Shown: one piece after another, positions 9,377 through 18,905 of the stretch | Layout of the letters: each line of letters opens with the position of its first letter | How positions within the stretch are numbered: the stretch's first letter is position 1 | From: Gracilaria gracilis | Taxonomy: Eukaryota; Rhodophyta; Florideophyceae; Gracilariales; Gracilariaceae | Direction of reading: 5' to 3' | DNA: 64,000 bases | NCBI GenBank assembly: GCA_030374805.1 | Contig: JARGSG010000026.1 | Location: 434,001-498,000, forward strand | Made by a program: the position numbers and the translations under genes | The notes under the pieces: generated by a model | Told to the model about the DNA's origin: nothing | The model's database searches: none | Seen by the model: the letters and a program-made list of their open reading frames with translations, nothing else

Positions 9377-9598
9377 TCATTCGTGTTTTGCTTTTCTGCT
9401 CTTTACTCTTTCTTCCATCTCTAGTGATAATTTTCTCCTTTCCTCTCTTCTCTGCAGTTCCAGTCGTTTTGCTGTCTCATAGAAAGTCTCATCTCCTACA
9501 CGAACATAAATCATAAACAGTTCCATAGCAGCGCCAAGTAGGAATGCCGCTGGGATCACCCTGATCAAAGTTCCGCGGAGCGGGACTCTGTCTGCCAT
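9377..9598 (-). CDS. UQCC5/SMIM4-like complex III assembly protein
   Basis: A 73-residue protein with one hydrophobic segment (about residues 14-33) is followed by AMELFMIYVRVGDETFYET and a charged helix. The pattern MExxMIxVRVGxETFY is the signature of small integral membrane protein 4 (UQCC5), a mitochondrial inner-membrane factor needed for cytochrome b biogenesis and complex III assembly in animals. Length and layout fit the family (human about 70 residues). The assignment comes from recognising the motif. It converges with the MLF-like gene and lies 218 bp from the left end of the transposon. Confidence 0.75.
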   Translation of the reverse strand: MADRVPLRGTLIRVIPAAFLLGAAMELFMIYVRVGDETFYETAKRLELQRREERRKLSLEMEERVKSRKAKHE

Positions 9599-9815
9599 AT
9601 GTAGTACGCTTGCTGCGTTGCTTTTGGGTGCGGAAAAGAAACTAAAGGTGAAGTAGACCTTTCAATAATAAAGGTTGGCAAGGAGTATTAGACGGCGCAC
9701 GTGTCTTATTACGCGCATGAAATGCGAATCTATGCGATGCGAACTCTGTTCCTGAAGGTACTCTGATGTTGCTGATGGAATACAACGAAGCAGGTTGAGA
9801 AAAAGGGAAGCAGTT

Positions 9816-9836
9816 CCTCTAGTGTCTACACGACCA
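9816..9836 (+). repeat. left terminal inverted repeat of piggyBac element
   Basis: These 21 bp are the exact reverse complement of 12591-12611. The end begins CCTCTAG, similar to but not identical with the CCCTAG-type ends common in piggyBac elements. Confidence 0.93.
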
Positions 9837-9838
9837 CT

Positions 9839-9874
9839 GTACTCATATGAGTCCAACTGTACTCATATGAGTAC
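9839..9874. repeat. left subterminal palindrome pair
   Basis: Two palindromes start 20 bp apart. The outer copy at 9839-9854 has two mismatches at its inner end. The inner copy at 9859-9874 is a perfect GTACTCATATGAGTAC. They probably bind the transposase. Confidence 0.85.
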
Positions 9875-10046
9875 AAAATTTCCTCCTCAATATTAGTGTA
9901 AAGATATTCCAATATTTTATAGCTTTTCCCATTGTACTTCTGAAAATTGTCTCTACTCCCCGTTCCAACCAAAAGTTCTGTGTCTTCCACGGGAGAATTC
10001 CAATACTGCGGGAACTTCCTCATCAGCAAAGTCAAAACACAAAAAA

Positions 10047-10514
10047 ATGCCGAAACCGTCAGATCCAAGACTGACTGTCGGTAACATTGTCAACACTCGT
10101 GCAACCCTTGTCACCTGCGAGGCTGAATGCAAACGTTTGTTTGGTTCTTTATGGAAGACAAAACGATTGACTGGTACTGTTGTAAGCGTTCAAGTGTCGA
10201 CAGAAACTGGGAGACGTCAAAAATCTGTTCTCGTAGACTGGAAAATTCAAATCCGTTTGAAAAGATGCATGATCAAACTTGTCAGTCTGAAAGCAGGAGA
10301 ACCAATTTCGCAAGAGACAGATGACGTGACCAACAAAACAAACGGAACAATCACTTTAAGTCCAACATCCGTCACGGAGTTACAACCAGAAGCTGTTCCC
10401 GCCAATACTGAGAATCGCACCACTGAAGTACAAGGGGTGACCGCCACGGCGCATGATCGTCTTTGGACCAATGAGGAGGTTATGCTACCTCTCAACGGTT
10501 CCACGGCGCATTGA
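10047..10514 (+). CDS. piggyBac transposase, N-terminal segment
   Basis: This 155-codon frame begins with an ATG and ends at a TGA (10512-10514). It is in the same reading frame as the main transposase frame that follows nine bases later. The sequence between continues sensibly across the stop, and GPIGDMI with the following YDFFMWMFP matches the usual start of the piggyBac transposase core. This segment contains a small basic domain (GTVVSVQVSTETGRRQKSV) like that preceding the transposase core in related elements. The simplest reading is one protein split by a single nonsense codon; readthrough or a short intron cannot be excluded. Confidence 0.7.
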   Translation: MPKPSDPRLTVGNIVNTRATLVTCEAECKRLFGSLWKTKRLTGTVVSVQVSTETGRRQKSVLVDWKIQIRLKRCMIKLVSLKAGEPISQETDDVTNKTNGTITLSPTSVTELQPEAVPANTENRTTEVQGVTATAHDRLWTNEEVMLPLNGSTAH

Positions 10515-10523
10515 AAATGGAAG

Positions 10524-12125
10524 GTGATTGGCCCAATTGGAGATATGATTCTTCAGAATCAGACCCAGTATCATATGCGTCCGTATGATTTCTTTATGTG
10601 GATGTTTCCGCAGGATCATTTACAATCTATAGTCGTTCTGACAAGCAAGAAGCTGGAGCCTCTCGAGCATGCAGTTACGACAGGCGGGGAGATATTGAAG
10701 TTTTTTGGCCTTCTAATATTGATATCCCGGTTTGAATTCACGGATCGCAGATCTCTTTGGTCTAAACAATCGGCTTCAAAATATATTCCTCTACCTCAGT
10801 TTGGGAAGATAATGTCTCGGAAAAGATTTGAGGTACTTACGTCTTGTATCACGTTCAGCCAGTATACCGCGACAGACAGTTGTGACAGTCGTTGGTCACA
10901 TGTAAGTGGATTCGTGCAGGCCATTAATCAACATCGACGAGCACATGTTGTTCCTGCTCATACTCTGTGCGTAGATGAAAGTATGTCTCGTTGGTACGGA
11001 CTCGGCGGCGATTGGATTCAGAAAGGATTACCTCATTACGTGGCTATAGATCGTAAGCCCGAGAATGGATGTGAAATCAAAACTGTATGCTGCGGTGTGA
11101 GTGGAATTCTTCTTGGCTTAGAACTCGTTCTCTCATCTGAAGAAACCCTACAGAGGAGATACGAACAAAACCATCCTCATGGTACGGCAATTGTGTTACG
11201 TTTAACAGAACCATGGTTTAATTCTAATCGACTTGTATGCGCTGACTCTGCATTTGCGTCAGTTACAACGGCTACTACATTATTTCATCGCGGATTACGT
11301 TTTACTTGTGTGATTAAGACGGCAACCAAGCAGTATCCCATGGTGCACCTTTCACAAAAGAAACTTTCAAAGAGAGGAGATCAGGTGGTGATGGTAAGCA
11401 AAGATCACCCTGACAGTCCGTCTGTGATGGCTGTTCTATGGATGGACAGAGAACGACGTTATTTTGTGAGTACAGCCGGTACAACTCTTCCTGCGGAACC
11501 AATCGTAAGGTCGAGATGGAGGTCTATCGGAGATGATGCTCAGTTTGTAACATTGACCATTCCAATTCCAAAAGTTGTTGAAACGTATTATGAAACGTGC
11601 TCCCAAATTGACCGGCACAATAGATGCCGCCAAGATGATTTAAATCTGGAAAAGAAATTTCAAGTGAAGGATTGGGCTCTTAGGCTGAATACGAGTCTTT
11701 TATCAGTCTGTATTGTGGATTCGTGGCTGTTGTACAAAGGAAGTATGGGAGCCAGGGACTGTCTTACACAGAAAGACTTCTATGCAAAGCTTGCAGATCA
11801 ATTGATTGAGAATTCTTTTGATGCAATCAGTCGCCATCGAACTTCAGATGCAACTGAAGAAATATCAGACGTTGGATTAGTCACTGGGACTGAAATACAT
11901 TTGATAGTTACCAATAAGAAAAGGAAATTGAAGAATGGAGCAGTATCTAAAGCCAATCACCAAGCTCGATGCAGGATATGCAGGCTTGACAAGAAGTCGA
12001 AGTTTCTTTGTTCTAAATGTTTAGAAAATGGTAAGGAAGTTTGGATATGTCACAGTCAAACAGGACGTGACTGCTTTCAAAAACACTTGCAAAACATACA
12101 CACTATGGAGTTTTCAGGCATGTAG
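10524..12125 (+). CDS. piggyBac-like transposase, DDD core and zinc ribbon
   Basis: This 533-residue frame carries the transposase core. The three catalytic aspartates can be placed at Asp151 (LCVDESM), Asp241 (VCADSAFAS) and Asp363 (SQIDRHNRC). The C-terminus has a cysteine-rich cross-brace (CRICRLDKKSKFLCSKC, then WICHS, DCF and H residues), the zinc-binding domain found at the end of piggyBac transposases that contacts transposon ends. The apparent ATG start is probably artificial because the protein naturally continues from the upstream segment in the same frame. No frameshift was seen in this part. Confidence 0.92.
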   Translation: MIGPIGDMILQNQTQYHMRPYDFFMWMFPQDHLQSIVVLTSKKLEPLEHAVTTGGEILKFFGLLILISRFEFTDRRSLWSKQSASKYIPLPQFGKIMSRKRFEVLTSCITFSQYTATDSCDSRWSHVSGFVQAINQHRRAHVVPAHTLCVDESMSRWYGLGGDWIQKGLPHYVAIDRKPENGCEIKTVCCGVSGILLGLELVLSSEETLQRRYEQNHPHGTAIVLRLTEPWFNSNRLVCADSAFASVTTATTLFHRGLRFTCVIKTATKQYPMVHLSQKKLSKRGDQVVMVSKDHPDSPSVMAVLWMDRERRYFVSTAGTTLPAEPIVRSRWRSIGDDAQFVTLTIPIPKVVETYYETCSQIDRHNRCRQDDLNLEKKFQVKDWALRLNTSLLSVCIVDSWLLYKGSMGARDCLTQKDFYAKLADQLIENSFDAISRHRTSDATEEISDVGLVTGTEIHLIVTNKKRKLKNGAVSKANHQARCRICRLDKKSKFLCSKCLENGKEVWICHSQTGRDCFQKHLQNIHTMEFSGM

Positions 12126-12546
12126 TAGCAATTTATGTAGCTCTATCTGACAGATTATGTCAGTTTTTAGAAGTAAATGCAAAAGGTGGTTCCCAACTAT
12201 AGCCGCCTACGATTCTTATTTGCGTCATTTGACTTGCTAAACTAGTTTAATATCTGTTGCGTAGTATCCCTTGTATGAAATGTCACCTTGTTCTGTTTCA
12301 TGTTTTAGAGGATGCATTAAAGCTTACTTAGATACAAACTTTTCTAGAATCGTCGACCTTCTTTGAAGAAGTTTTTGCCCTCTTTTTGAGTGCAGCGAGT
12401 TGAACTCACGATTTGTTTTACATTTCACATGTGGCCAGAGAGTCACAGAGGTGTTCTAGTTGCTAGTTAGGACTCAACTATATTTGTAGATGATCTGAAT
12501 CATTAGTTTATTTAAATTTATCTACTACGAAACAGTCAAATTACAC

Positions 12547-12584
12547 GTACTCATATGAGTACAAGTGCGTACTCATATGAGTAC
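12547..12584. repeat. right subterminal palindrome pair
   Basis: Two perfect copies of GTACTCATATGAGTAC at 12547-12562 and 12569-12584 start 22 bp apart and mirror the left-end pair. Confidence 0.88.
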
Positions 12585-12590
12585 ATTGCG

Positions 12591-12611
12591 TGGTCGTGTA
12601 GACACTAGAGG
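12591..12611 (-). repeat. right terminal inverted repeat of piggyBac element
   Basis: The exact reverse complement of 9816-9836, ending CACTAGAGG. The flank that follows is CGTTCGTG. Confidence 0.93.
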
Positions 12612-13723
12612 CGTTCGTGGGGGTGTCAATCGAGACTATTGGATTGCGTAGGAGCAAGGCAGCGTTGGGTCCGAAAGAGAAACAGCGCTCGCGGTATTTC
12701 TACTTACGGTAAGGGTTATCTATCCATACAGTGTAGATTCTACCGTTGGTATATATGGCTATACACAGTGGAGATGAAGAAATTTGAGCATGGTGCAATT
12801 TTTTTTTTGCTTTTCCAGCACGGCAATGCATCGCTTCGCTTTTTTTTGGAAACCACGAAGCACTCTTGTGACTTGAGGAACAGGTGTGTTTGCAGAAGAG
12901 GATGGTCAAAGGTCGTAAGGAACTGTATACTCAAAAAGAGAGCTTCGCAATCATACCAGCAGTATGCTTTCGGAAGTGCTGCCTCCGCGGCCATCGAGTT
13001 AACAAGTCTCAGCTGTAGAAAAAGTGCTCGGCAAGAAGCGAGGCAGAGTTGACGTCTTTTTTTTCAATCAGCGAAGCGCAATGAAAGTTGAAAGTTCGGT
13101 GTGCTAAGCTAGATACAAGCGAAGGCCATCAACAAGGAGCGACCACATGAGCTTGTTGGGGCGACCGACGTCGCGAACGAGGCATTCGCTACAGAGCGCA
13201 GCAAGACGGTTGCCCGTTCTCCTTCCATGGCATGCCAGTGTTTGGTACTTTTCTTAGTTTGTATGCTTGGTGCAAATAGACATGTGATCAATGAAGCGCG
13301 TTTCATTTGCATGGTTGAGGAGCAAGATGAGGGAATATTCGGCACAAAGAACGGCTTGGCGCGGCTCGAGTGCGGAATACAAATAATTTAATGCACCCCT
13401 CTGCGAGAAGCTGTCGCAAAATCATTCTTCCACGCAACAAATGTGCACGCGCGCGAGCGCACAATTTGCGCATCTGGTGGCGCCGGCCGCGCCGGCCGCG
13501 CCCGCGTGTGATTGGGGCGTGCAAACGCGGCGCCTGCAAGCGCGCGCCAATCAGCGCACGCAGATACAGCGAGATAGCGCACACGCGCCGCGATCTTTCG
13601 TACGGACCTGTCCTCGCGCCAATCACAGCACAACGCTGCGTTTGGCCGCTTCGCAGCGCTCCGCCGCGGCGTACAGTTACTGTTACTACGGTACCGTCGG
13701 TAACGCTACCGTCGTACCCTTGG
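12612..13723. other. intergenic between transposon and ABM-fold gene
   Basis: About 1.1 kb without a convincing gene. The last 300 bp are rich in CG dinucleotides and alternating GCGC runs. Several overlapping frames exist here but are compositional artefacts. Confidence 0.45.
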
Positions 13724-13730
13724 TATATAA
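13724..13730 (+). promoter_or_regulatory. TATA box
   Basis: TATATAA stands 137 bp upstream of the ATG at 13867 and is followed by a pyrimidine-rich stretch typical of a transcription start region. Just upstream, TACCGTCGGTAACGCTACCG contains repeated and inverted TACCG elements. Confidence 0.65.
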
Positions 13731-13866
13731 GACTGCGCGAGTGCAGCTCCCCCCCCTGTTTCCCCGCGCGCTTCGTCGCGTCCTGGCTCTCGTTTCCTCG
13801 TGAGCTTCTGCTGCTGGCTTGCTGCTCCATCCGCACTGCTCCTCTCTGCTTGTCGTCGTCTCCGCA

Positions 13867-14751
13867 ATGGCTTTTATCCTCTCTACATCGCTCCCGTTCC
13901 GTCGCTCTGCGTCTGCCAGAACCACGTGCGCACCAAGGACAACGCCCCTTGCCACCGCAGCAGCCCCAAGGCAACAACAGCCTTCAAACCCCACCAACAA
14001 CTTCGACGACGCAAAGCCGCACAAGAAGGCTTCTGCGCCCGTCGTCGACTCCAGAGTCGCCACGCGAGTGGAGGCTCACCACTGGGTCGCCGTCAAGAAC
14101 ACCAGCCTCCGAATCTTTGAGCGCGCCGCCGTCGCACAAGCTGACGTCGCCCATCAGGTTGACGCGCGCACCCACTCTGGCGCCTTGCACAGGTGGCTGT
14201 TGAGAGAGGCTGAGGACCCTACACATCTGTTCGTCAACCCTACCGTGCCGGCTTCCGACGTTCGCTATGTGGTCATGGAGGCTTTCGACAGACATGACCA
14301 TGTGCTTGAGAACCAGCTCGTTATGAGGAGATGGCTCAGTGCGGTTGAGCGAGTCGGACCCCTCATGGACGCCGTTCAGATTCAAACCTTGCATTATGAG
14401 AATGCGTTTACTTCCAAGCTTCATGACGTTCAGTTCGACCCGCATCACAATATTGTTGTCATGGAATCCATCAATGTCGATATCTCCCAAGATGAAGCTG
14501 TTGATCACGTGTTCGACGCCCTTCGCCGCAGCGCCGAGAAGAGCGTTTCAGCGGGTGAATGCCTGGAGTTTTGTGTGCTTCACGCTCCGAACGAGCATGG
14601 TTTCTTCAAAACCATTGAGGTCTTCAAGAATGTGGCTGCCCTCCAGTCGCATATGAATGGAACCGACGTCTCTACAGTGCAAGAAATAACTCCGTATCTC
14701 ATTCAAGGCAAGAGGAACAGACAGACCTTCAAGCCAGTCATGTTCACCTAA
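13867..14751 (+). CDS. plastid-targeted tandem ABM-fold protein
   Basis: A 294-residue protein starts MAFILSTSLPFRRS, a transit-peptide-like leader with Phe at position 3. Two similar halves follow: HHWVAVKNTSLRIFERA through LQTLHYE-type strands, and then a second unit with VVMESINVDI, LEFCVLHAPNEHGFFKTIEVF and MNGTD. The pattern of a beta strand, an amphipathic helix, and E.F/H residues fits the dimeric alpha-beta barrel of antibiotic biosynthesis monooxygenase (ABM)-type proteins, here as a tandem. These are small oxygenase or stress proteins; the substrate cannot be predicted. A TATA box lies upstream. The frame extends upstream only through non-ATG codons. It converges with NSE4. Confidence 0.6.
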   Translation: MAFILSTSLPFRRSASARTTCAPRTTPLATAAAPRQQQPSNPTNNFDDAKPHKKASAPVVDSRVATRVEAHHWVAVKNTSLRIFERAAVAQADVAHQVDARTHSGALHRWLLREAEDPTHLFVNPTVPASDVRYVVMEAFDRHDHVLENQLVMRRWLSAVERVGPLMDAVQIQTLHYENAFTSKLHDVQFDPHHNIVVMESINVDISQDEAVDHVFDALRRSAEKSVSAGECLEFCVLHAPNEHGFFKTIEVFKNVAALQSHMNGTDVSTVQEITPYLIQGKRNRQTFKPVMFT

Positions 14752-15087
14752 GCTTCTCATCTTGCACAAAGTTGCCGCTTATTGCCACAGCTTGTCGATA
14801 CTTCCCACTTAACAATCATTTCCAAATAGTTACTCCTTCCTTCCTCCCTCCTCCCTTGTTCATACTGAGAGGTTTGTTACAACCAACATACATCCCGCTC
14901 CTACCCCGATGCAATAGAAACCACAAGCATTGTAAATAGATTTATTCACAACACTTTGTTTCGTTGTACATTCTTAAACTCTGTGCCACAGTATGGTTCT
15001 CTAAACCCAGGTCTCCTGCGGTCTGTATCACAATAGTATTGTGAAAACCCATAAGAGCTGTTCTCGCACTTCTCAGGTCATCCTTTC

Positions 15088-16095
15088 TCAAAATGCTGCA
15101 GATCCCATTTCGTCGGTATTATCACCATTCTGCCCATATGCTTCCAGTTGCTGCAGTCGTGCATCCTCGTAGTCTCTTGTCTTTGGAGGGAACAGACACT
15201 TTCGAATGTTGTGTTTGCGAATCATTTCTTGCCACAGATTTCTGTCAAACCCCATAATGAACTGTGAATTACCGATTTCTTCCTCACTCCCTTTCCGTTC
15301 TTGGTCCCCGCCATCCATTTCCTCATCAATGGGATTGATATACCGGATCATAGGTTCACCTTCACTTTTGAGGTCAAGAGAAGCGAACTTCTCCTTGACG
15401 AGAAAGGACGAGTGGAAAATGTTTTCAACGGAGCGAGGAAAGCTATTCGGGTCGATTACGAATAACCAAAAGTTGCAACGCTTTCTCCGTTGCAGTTCTC
15501 GCTTCATCTCTGCCACTTGTTTGTCAGTTTCAGTTTCTTCCAAGTCCGTAGGTCTCAGTTGGTTTGGCTTTGTTGCTGGTCCGCCCTTCTTAATTCTCTC
15601 AGCTTTCTTGCGTTCCCTAACCTTTTTGATTTCGTCCTTCGGTTCGTTACCGAAGTGTACATCTGGGAAGTGGAACGTTTTCCATCTATTAAACACGCTT
15701 CGCCCGATATCAAGAAAGTTAACAGAGATATGTTGGCTTTGCTCGTCTTCTTCATCATATTTGTCCGCGTTTGCACTACGCAACTTCGCAATGAGGTTAT
15801 CCGTGAAGGTAGCGACATCGTAAACACGCAAACCAGTTTGCAGCTGCTCAGCCTGGCGCTTGGAATACACGCCAAGCTTGTGGAAAATCTGCGCATCAAC
15901 GAGGGCCTGATCAGCGGTTTTTGCCTTTTCTAGATTCTTGGCTGCTTTAACGAAGTGCTGCTTGAGAGTTTCGGAACGGAGATCCGTTGCTTCATCCTTG
16001 TCGGCGTCTACTTGCTGTTGATGTTCGCGCAGTTGCTTCAGAACGATAGTGGCCTTCCTTCTGTTCTCCACTGCGTCACGGTTGACCTGGCTCAT
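15088..16095 (-). CDS. NSE4: NSE4, SMC5/6 complex kleisin
   Basis: This 335-residue protein carries the diagnostic C-terminal Nse4 motif (FVIDPNSFPRSVENIFHSSF, residues about 217-236), followed by IRYINP and a final MGFDRNLWQEMIRKHNI helix. The N-terminal helices match the Nse4/EID family. NSE4 is the kleisin that bridges the heads of SMC5 and SMC6 and acts in DNA repair and chromosome segregation in the nucleus. A Lys-rich linker separates the two conserved parts. The start is the first ATG of the frame. The gene is intronless and converges with the ABM-fold gene. Confidence 0.9.
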   Translation of the reverse strand: MSQVNRDAVENRRKATIVLKQLREHQQQVDADKDEATDLRSETLKQHFVKAAKNLEKAKTADQALVDAQIFHKLGVYSKRQAEQLQTGLRVYDVATFTDNLIAKLRSANADKYDEEDEQSQHISVNFLDIGRSVFNRWKTFHFPDVHFGNEPKDEIKKVRERKKAERIKKGGPATKPNQLRPTDLEETETDKQVAEMKRELQRRKRCNFWLFVIDPNSFPRSVENIFHSSFLVKEKFASLDLKSEGEPMIRYINPIDEEMDGGDQERKGSEEEIGNSQFIMGFDRNLWQEMIRKHNIRKCLFPPKTRDYEDARLQQLEAYGQNGDNTDEMGSAAF

Positions 16096-18905
16096 CCTGG
16101 AAATGCTTCAGTTAGCTTTGGGCGAAAACGGAAAGACTATGTGACAGGATTCCGCAGCTATCTAGCCACAAGTGGACGAAACGCAGACGTCTGCCCTCAA
16201 CAACAATGTCTGGCCAACTTTCGCTTGAGAGAGCAGGAAGGACAGAACGGAGTGCCTTTCAGAAACATATGCTGATCCAGTTTTCGCGCCAATTGATGGT
16301 AAGAGCTAACCCCCTTACCCTGTAAGACAAGACTTACAAATTCAGATTCGAATACGTGTAACCGCCAAAACAGACAGAGCTTCGAATTTCAGTCCAACTC
16401 CAACTCCGCTTGGCAACGGGGGCGAACGGTCGAAGAACGAAGCTGGTCCTCAGTTCGCTTGGCGGCCTTGGCAACAACTCTATCAGAGCTTTCGATGATC
16501 TACACCCTGCCGTGCTATCATAATCGTGGGGATTTCCGATTCATTATGTGACAGGCATATACAGGGATCGTGATAACACTCCGAACCATTTGCACTCCAC
16601 TATGCCGAAATTTAGCTCCATAGCTAAGGATTGTTATCAAGAATCCTGTCGTTCATGGTTCTCGAACGGTGCGTCACCTTGTTTTCTGGTGAGTTCTATA
16701 GATCGGAATATGTATCCTGCTTCTTGCTTAAGCATCACCTCTCTAAGTGCTTTCTGCAGGCCAATCTAATTCAATTTGTTGCACATGCTACCAACCTTTG
16801 GAATTGACTTACCAGATGTCCTCTGCTATTCAATGGTTTCAAGCTCATGCCTCATGCCCGTTTCATCTGGGCTGCGGCCTGGGCCCATAACTGTTGAATA
16901 GCAAAGTGATTCTGTGTTTTATGGGTAATCCAAATGGCTTTTGATAGGCAAGTACATTAGATTTTAGAACTAAGCTACCAACTCTGTAAAGAGCAGTCTA
17001 CGGGTTGCCGGATCTACTGCTCCTTTCGTCCTACATTATAGTACCAAAATTGCATAAGAAGTCCCCTTATCAATTCCAGAAAATACAAGTCACAAAGTCA
17101 CTTTCTTCTACACTTCCCATTGGAACACCAGGCCTTTCTCTTTGCATTATCAGATGCCCTTGATTGTTGGACGACAGGGTCTCTATGCTGAAGTTAATTT
17201 CTCTCCCCAGGAAAGCAAAAGCTTTGCCGGTCGCTACCTCATGATTTCTGTTATCGACTTCTCTTCCCTTTGTTGAGGAACCCAAAACCGTTCCTCTCCG
17301 GCAGAGTCGGTTGCTCATACTCAAAAAGGACATGATCCACCCCTTTTCTGACTGTACTGCAAACGGGAAGTACAGTACTTTGTTGTTGTTGGTGTTTACT
17401 ACGGAAACTCTAGAGCTATTCCTTCGAGATTATATGAGCATATGAGACTCATTTAAAGTTACTATGGGAGACTGTGAACAACTTTCGTTCTCCGTGGACA
17501 ATCATACTGGCTATAGCGCGGATACGTGCATAGTCACATACTGAACTTGAACTGTTTCGGACCTTTTTGAGCTCTGTTCGTACTATCGGCAAATCAGAGG
17601 CTCTAGCCCGTTAACAAACGTGAGTCGACGACAAATCTTTTGCGGTGGCATACGCAGCCAGGTAAAGTGTCTCTTACCAAAAGTCTCTTCGAAACCTCAT
17701 TTTGGAAGCACCAAAAAAGATTCTGGCCTTTCTGATTCAGGAGAAATGTCTGTAAGATAGATCTCTGTTTTGTTGGGAATTAGAACACATTGTCCAATTA
17801 AAGAACAAGAAGCTCTAGTTTGTAATCGTTTCTTCTTCTTCTTTTTCTTCTTTATGATGTAATCGTTTCGTTGGACACTCTCACTCTTGCACTACGATGT
17901 AACTTGACAATAGCCTTCTCTTTGTCCTCCTTTTTAGTGTGGTCTGTTACTCTATATTTCGGGGAATTGGGAGAACTACACCATCTTCCGATAGCCTTCA
18001 TACCACGTTTGATGTCTATTACACGCACTAGTAAAATAAAATCCGGAGAACGTCAAATACTCGCCTCAGCGTTAGAGAAATCTCTTTTCTCCTTCTTGCT
18101 ACGATTATTCATATGCTTAAAGAGTATCAATTATGTTCAGGTTTTATTAGTTCTTCTTCATTTGGCTTCGGTATCCACTAGAACTGGATCCGCTGAAATT
18201 CTCCTTTCTTACGTCAATCCGTATTGGAACCTTTGTTTCAATCCTCATACTGACCAAAATCTAGAATTCCAGAAGGAATAGTTGGCATATCTCTTCTGGG
18301 CATACCAACCGCAAGTTGGACTTCTTGGAAATATGTAGAAACGTATCAACACAGCTTAATTCTAAAGCACGATCAAGTCGAAGCAGTATCTTCCTTCTTC
18401 TTCCTCGGCAGGGTTGCACCATCTCTCAATTCTTGGGAGAGACACAACCAAGTTCTTAAAAGCAAGTGGCATCCTGGATGGATGCGGCATCCAGCTTCTC
18501 CAAGAGAGAATGTTTCCTTTCCGCGACTTTGCACTACCTGTAGACAAAATGGGAAAAGAAACCTATGTGGGTCATCCAACATTCACGTCGAAACCGCTTT
18601 GAAACGTACGAGTACCATTCGTGGTGCAAACGATGCGCTTTCAAGCTTGGCCGTCGCCTGAATGACTCACAGTCCCATCGCCTGTCTAAACTCTAAAACT
18701 TGCATGGGTAGAAGGCGACCATTTCATTTGTCCTGCACACGTCTCATAGAATCTCAGCACGACATGTCCTGTCGAACCGCAGAAGAGCTTGAACGGTTTG
18801 TTCGCAACAAAGTAGAAAAAGTGCGTGAAGCCCACCGATGGCTACAAATTCATATAGATTCGGAAACATATCACCGGCGAACATAGCAATACCGTTCCCT
18901 CAAAG
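16096..18905. other. gene-poor interval, about 2.8 kb
   Basis: No gene, RNA or intact element could be supported. The sequence is more A/T-rich than the genes beside it and includes a CTT-rich tract near 17830-17855 followed by TTTATGATG, slightly like the repeat heads at 45.2-45.7 kb. Short open frames on both strands lack family features, and most begin at non-ATG codons. It is probably decayed repeats plus the promoter of NSE4. Confidence 0.4.

Larger units (their letters stand above)
9816..12611 (+). mobile_element. piggyBac-type DNA transposon, about 2.8 kb
   Basis: The element is bounded by a perfect 21-bp inverted repeat starting CCTCTAGTGTCTACACG. Inside each end lie two copies of the palindrome GTACTCATATGAGTAC. 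It encodes a piggyBac-like DDD transposase in one orientation, interrupted once by an in-frame TGA. The usual TTAA target duplication is not visible: the left flank is CAGTT and the right flank is CGTTC. Identical ends and a largely open transposase suggest fairly recent insertion. It lies between the UQCC5-like gene and the ABM-fold gene and disrupts no recognised gene. Confidence 0.92.

Noticed and set aside
12639-13052. 137-codon plus-strand frame beside the transposon
   Set aside because: Cys/Ser/Arg-rich without domain; begins in the flank of the element and shows no protein-like pattern.
13303-14203. Long overlapping frames on both strands near 13.3-14.2 kb
   Set aside because: They arise from CG-rich sequence and from shadow frames of the ABM-fold gene.
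17871-18281. 136-codon hydrophobic frame
   Set aside because: Starts at TTG, is in an A/T-rich repeat-like interval, and has no conserved motif.
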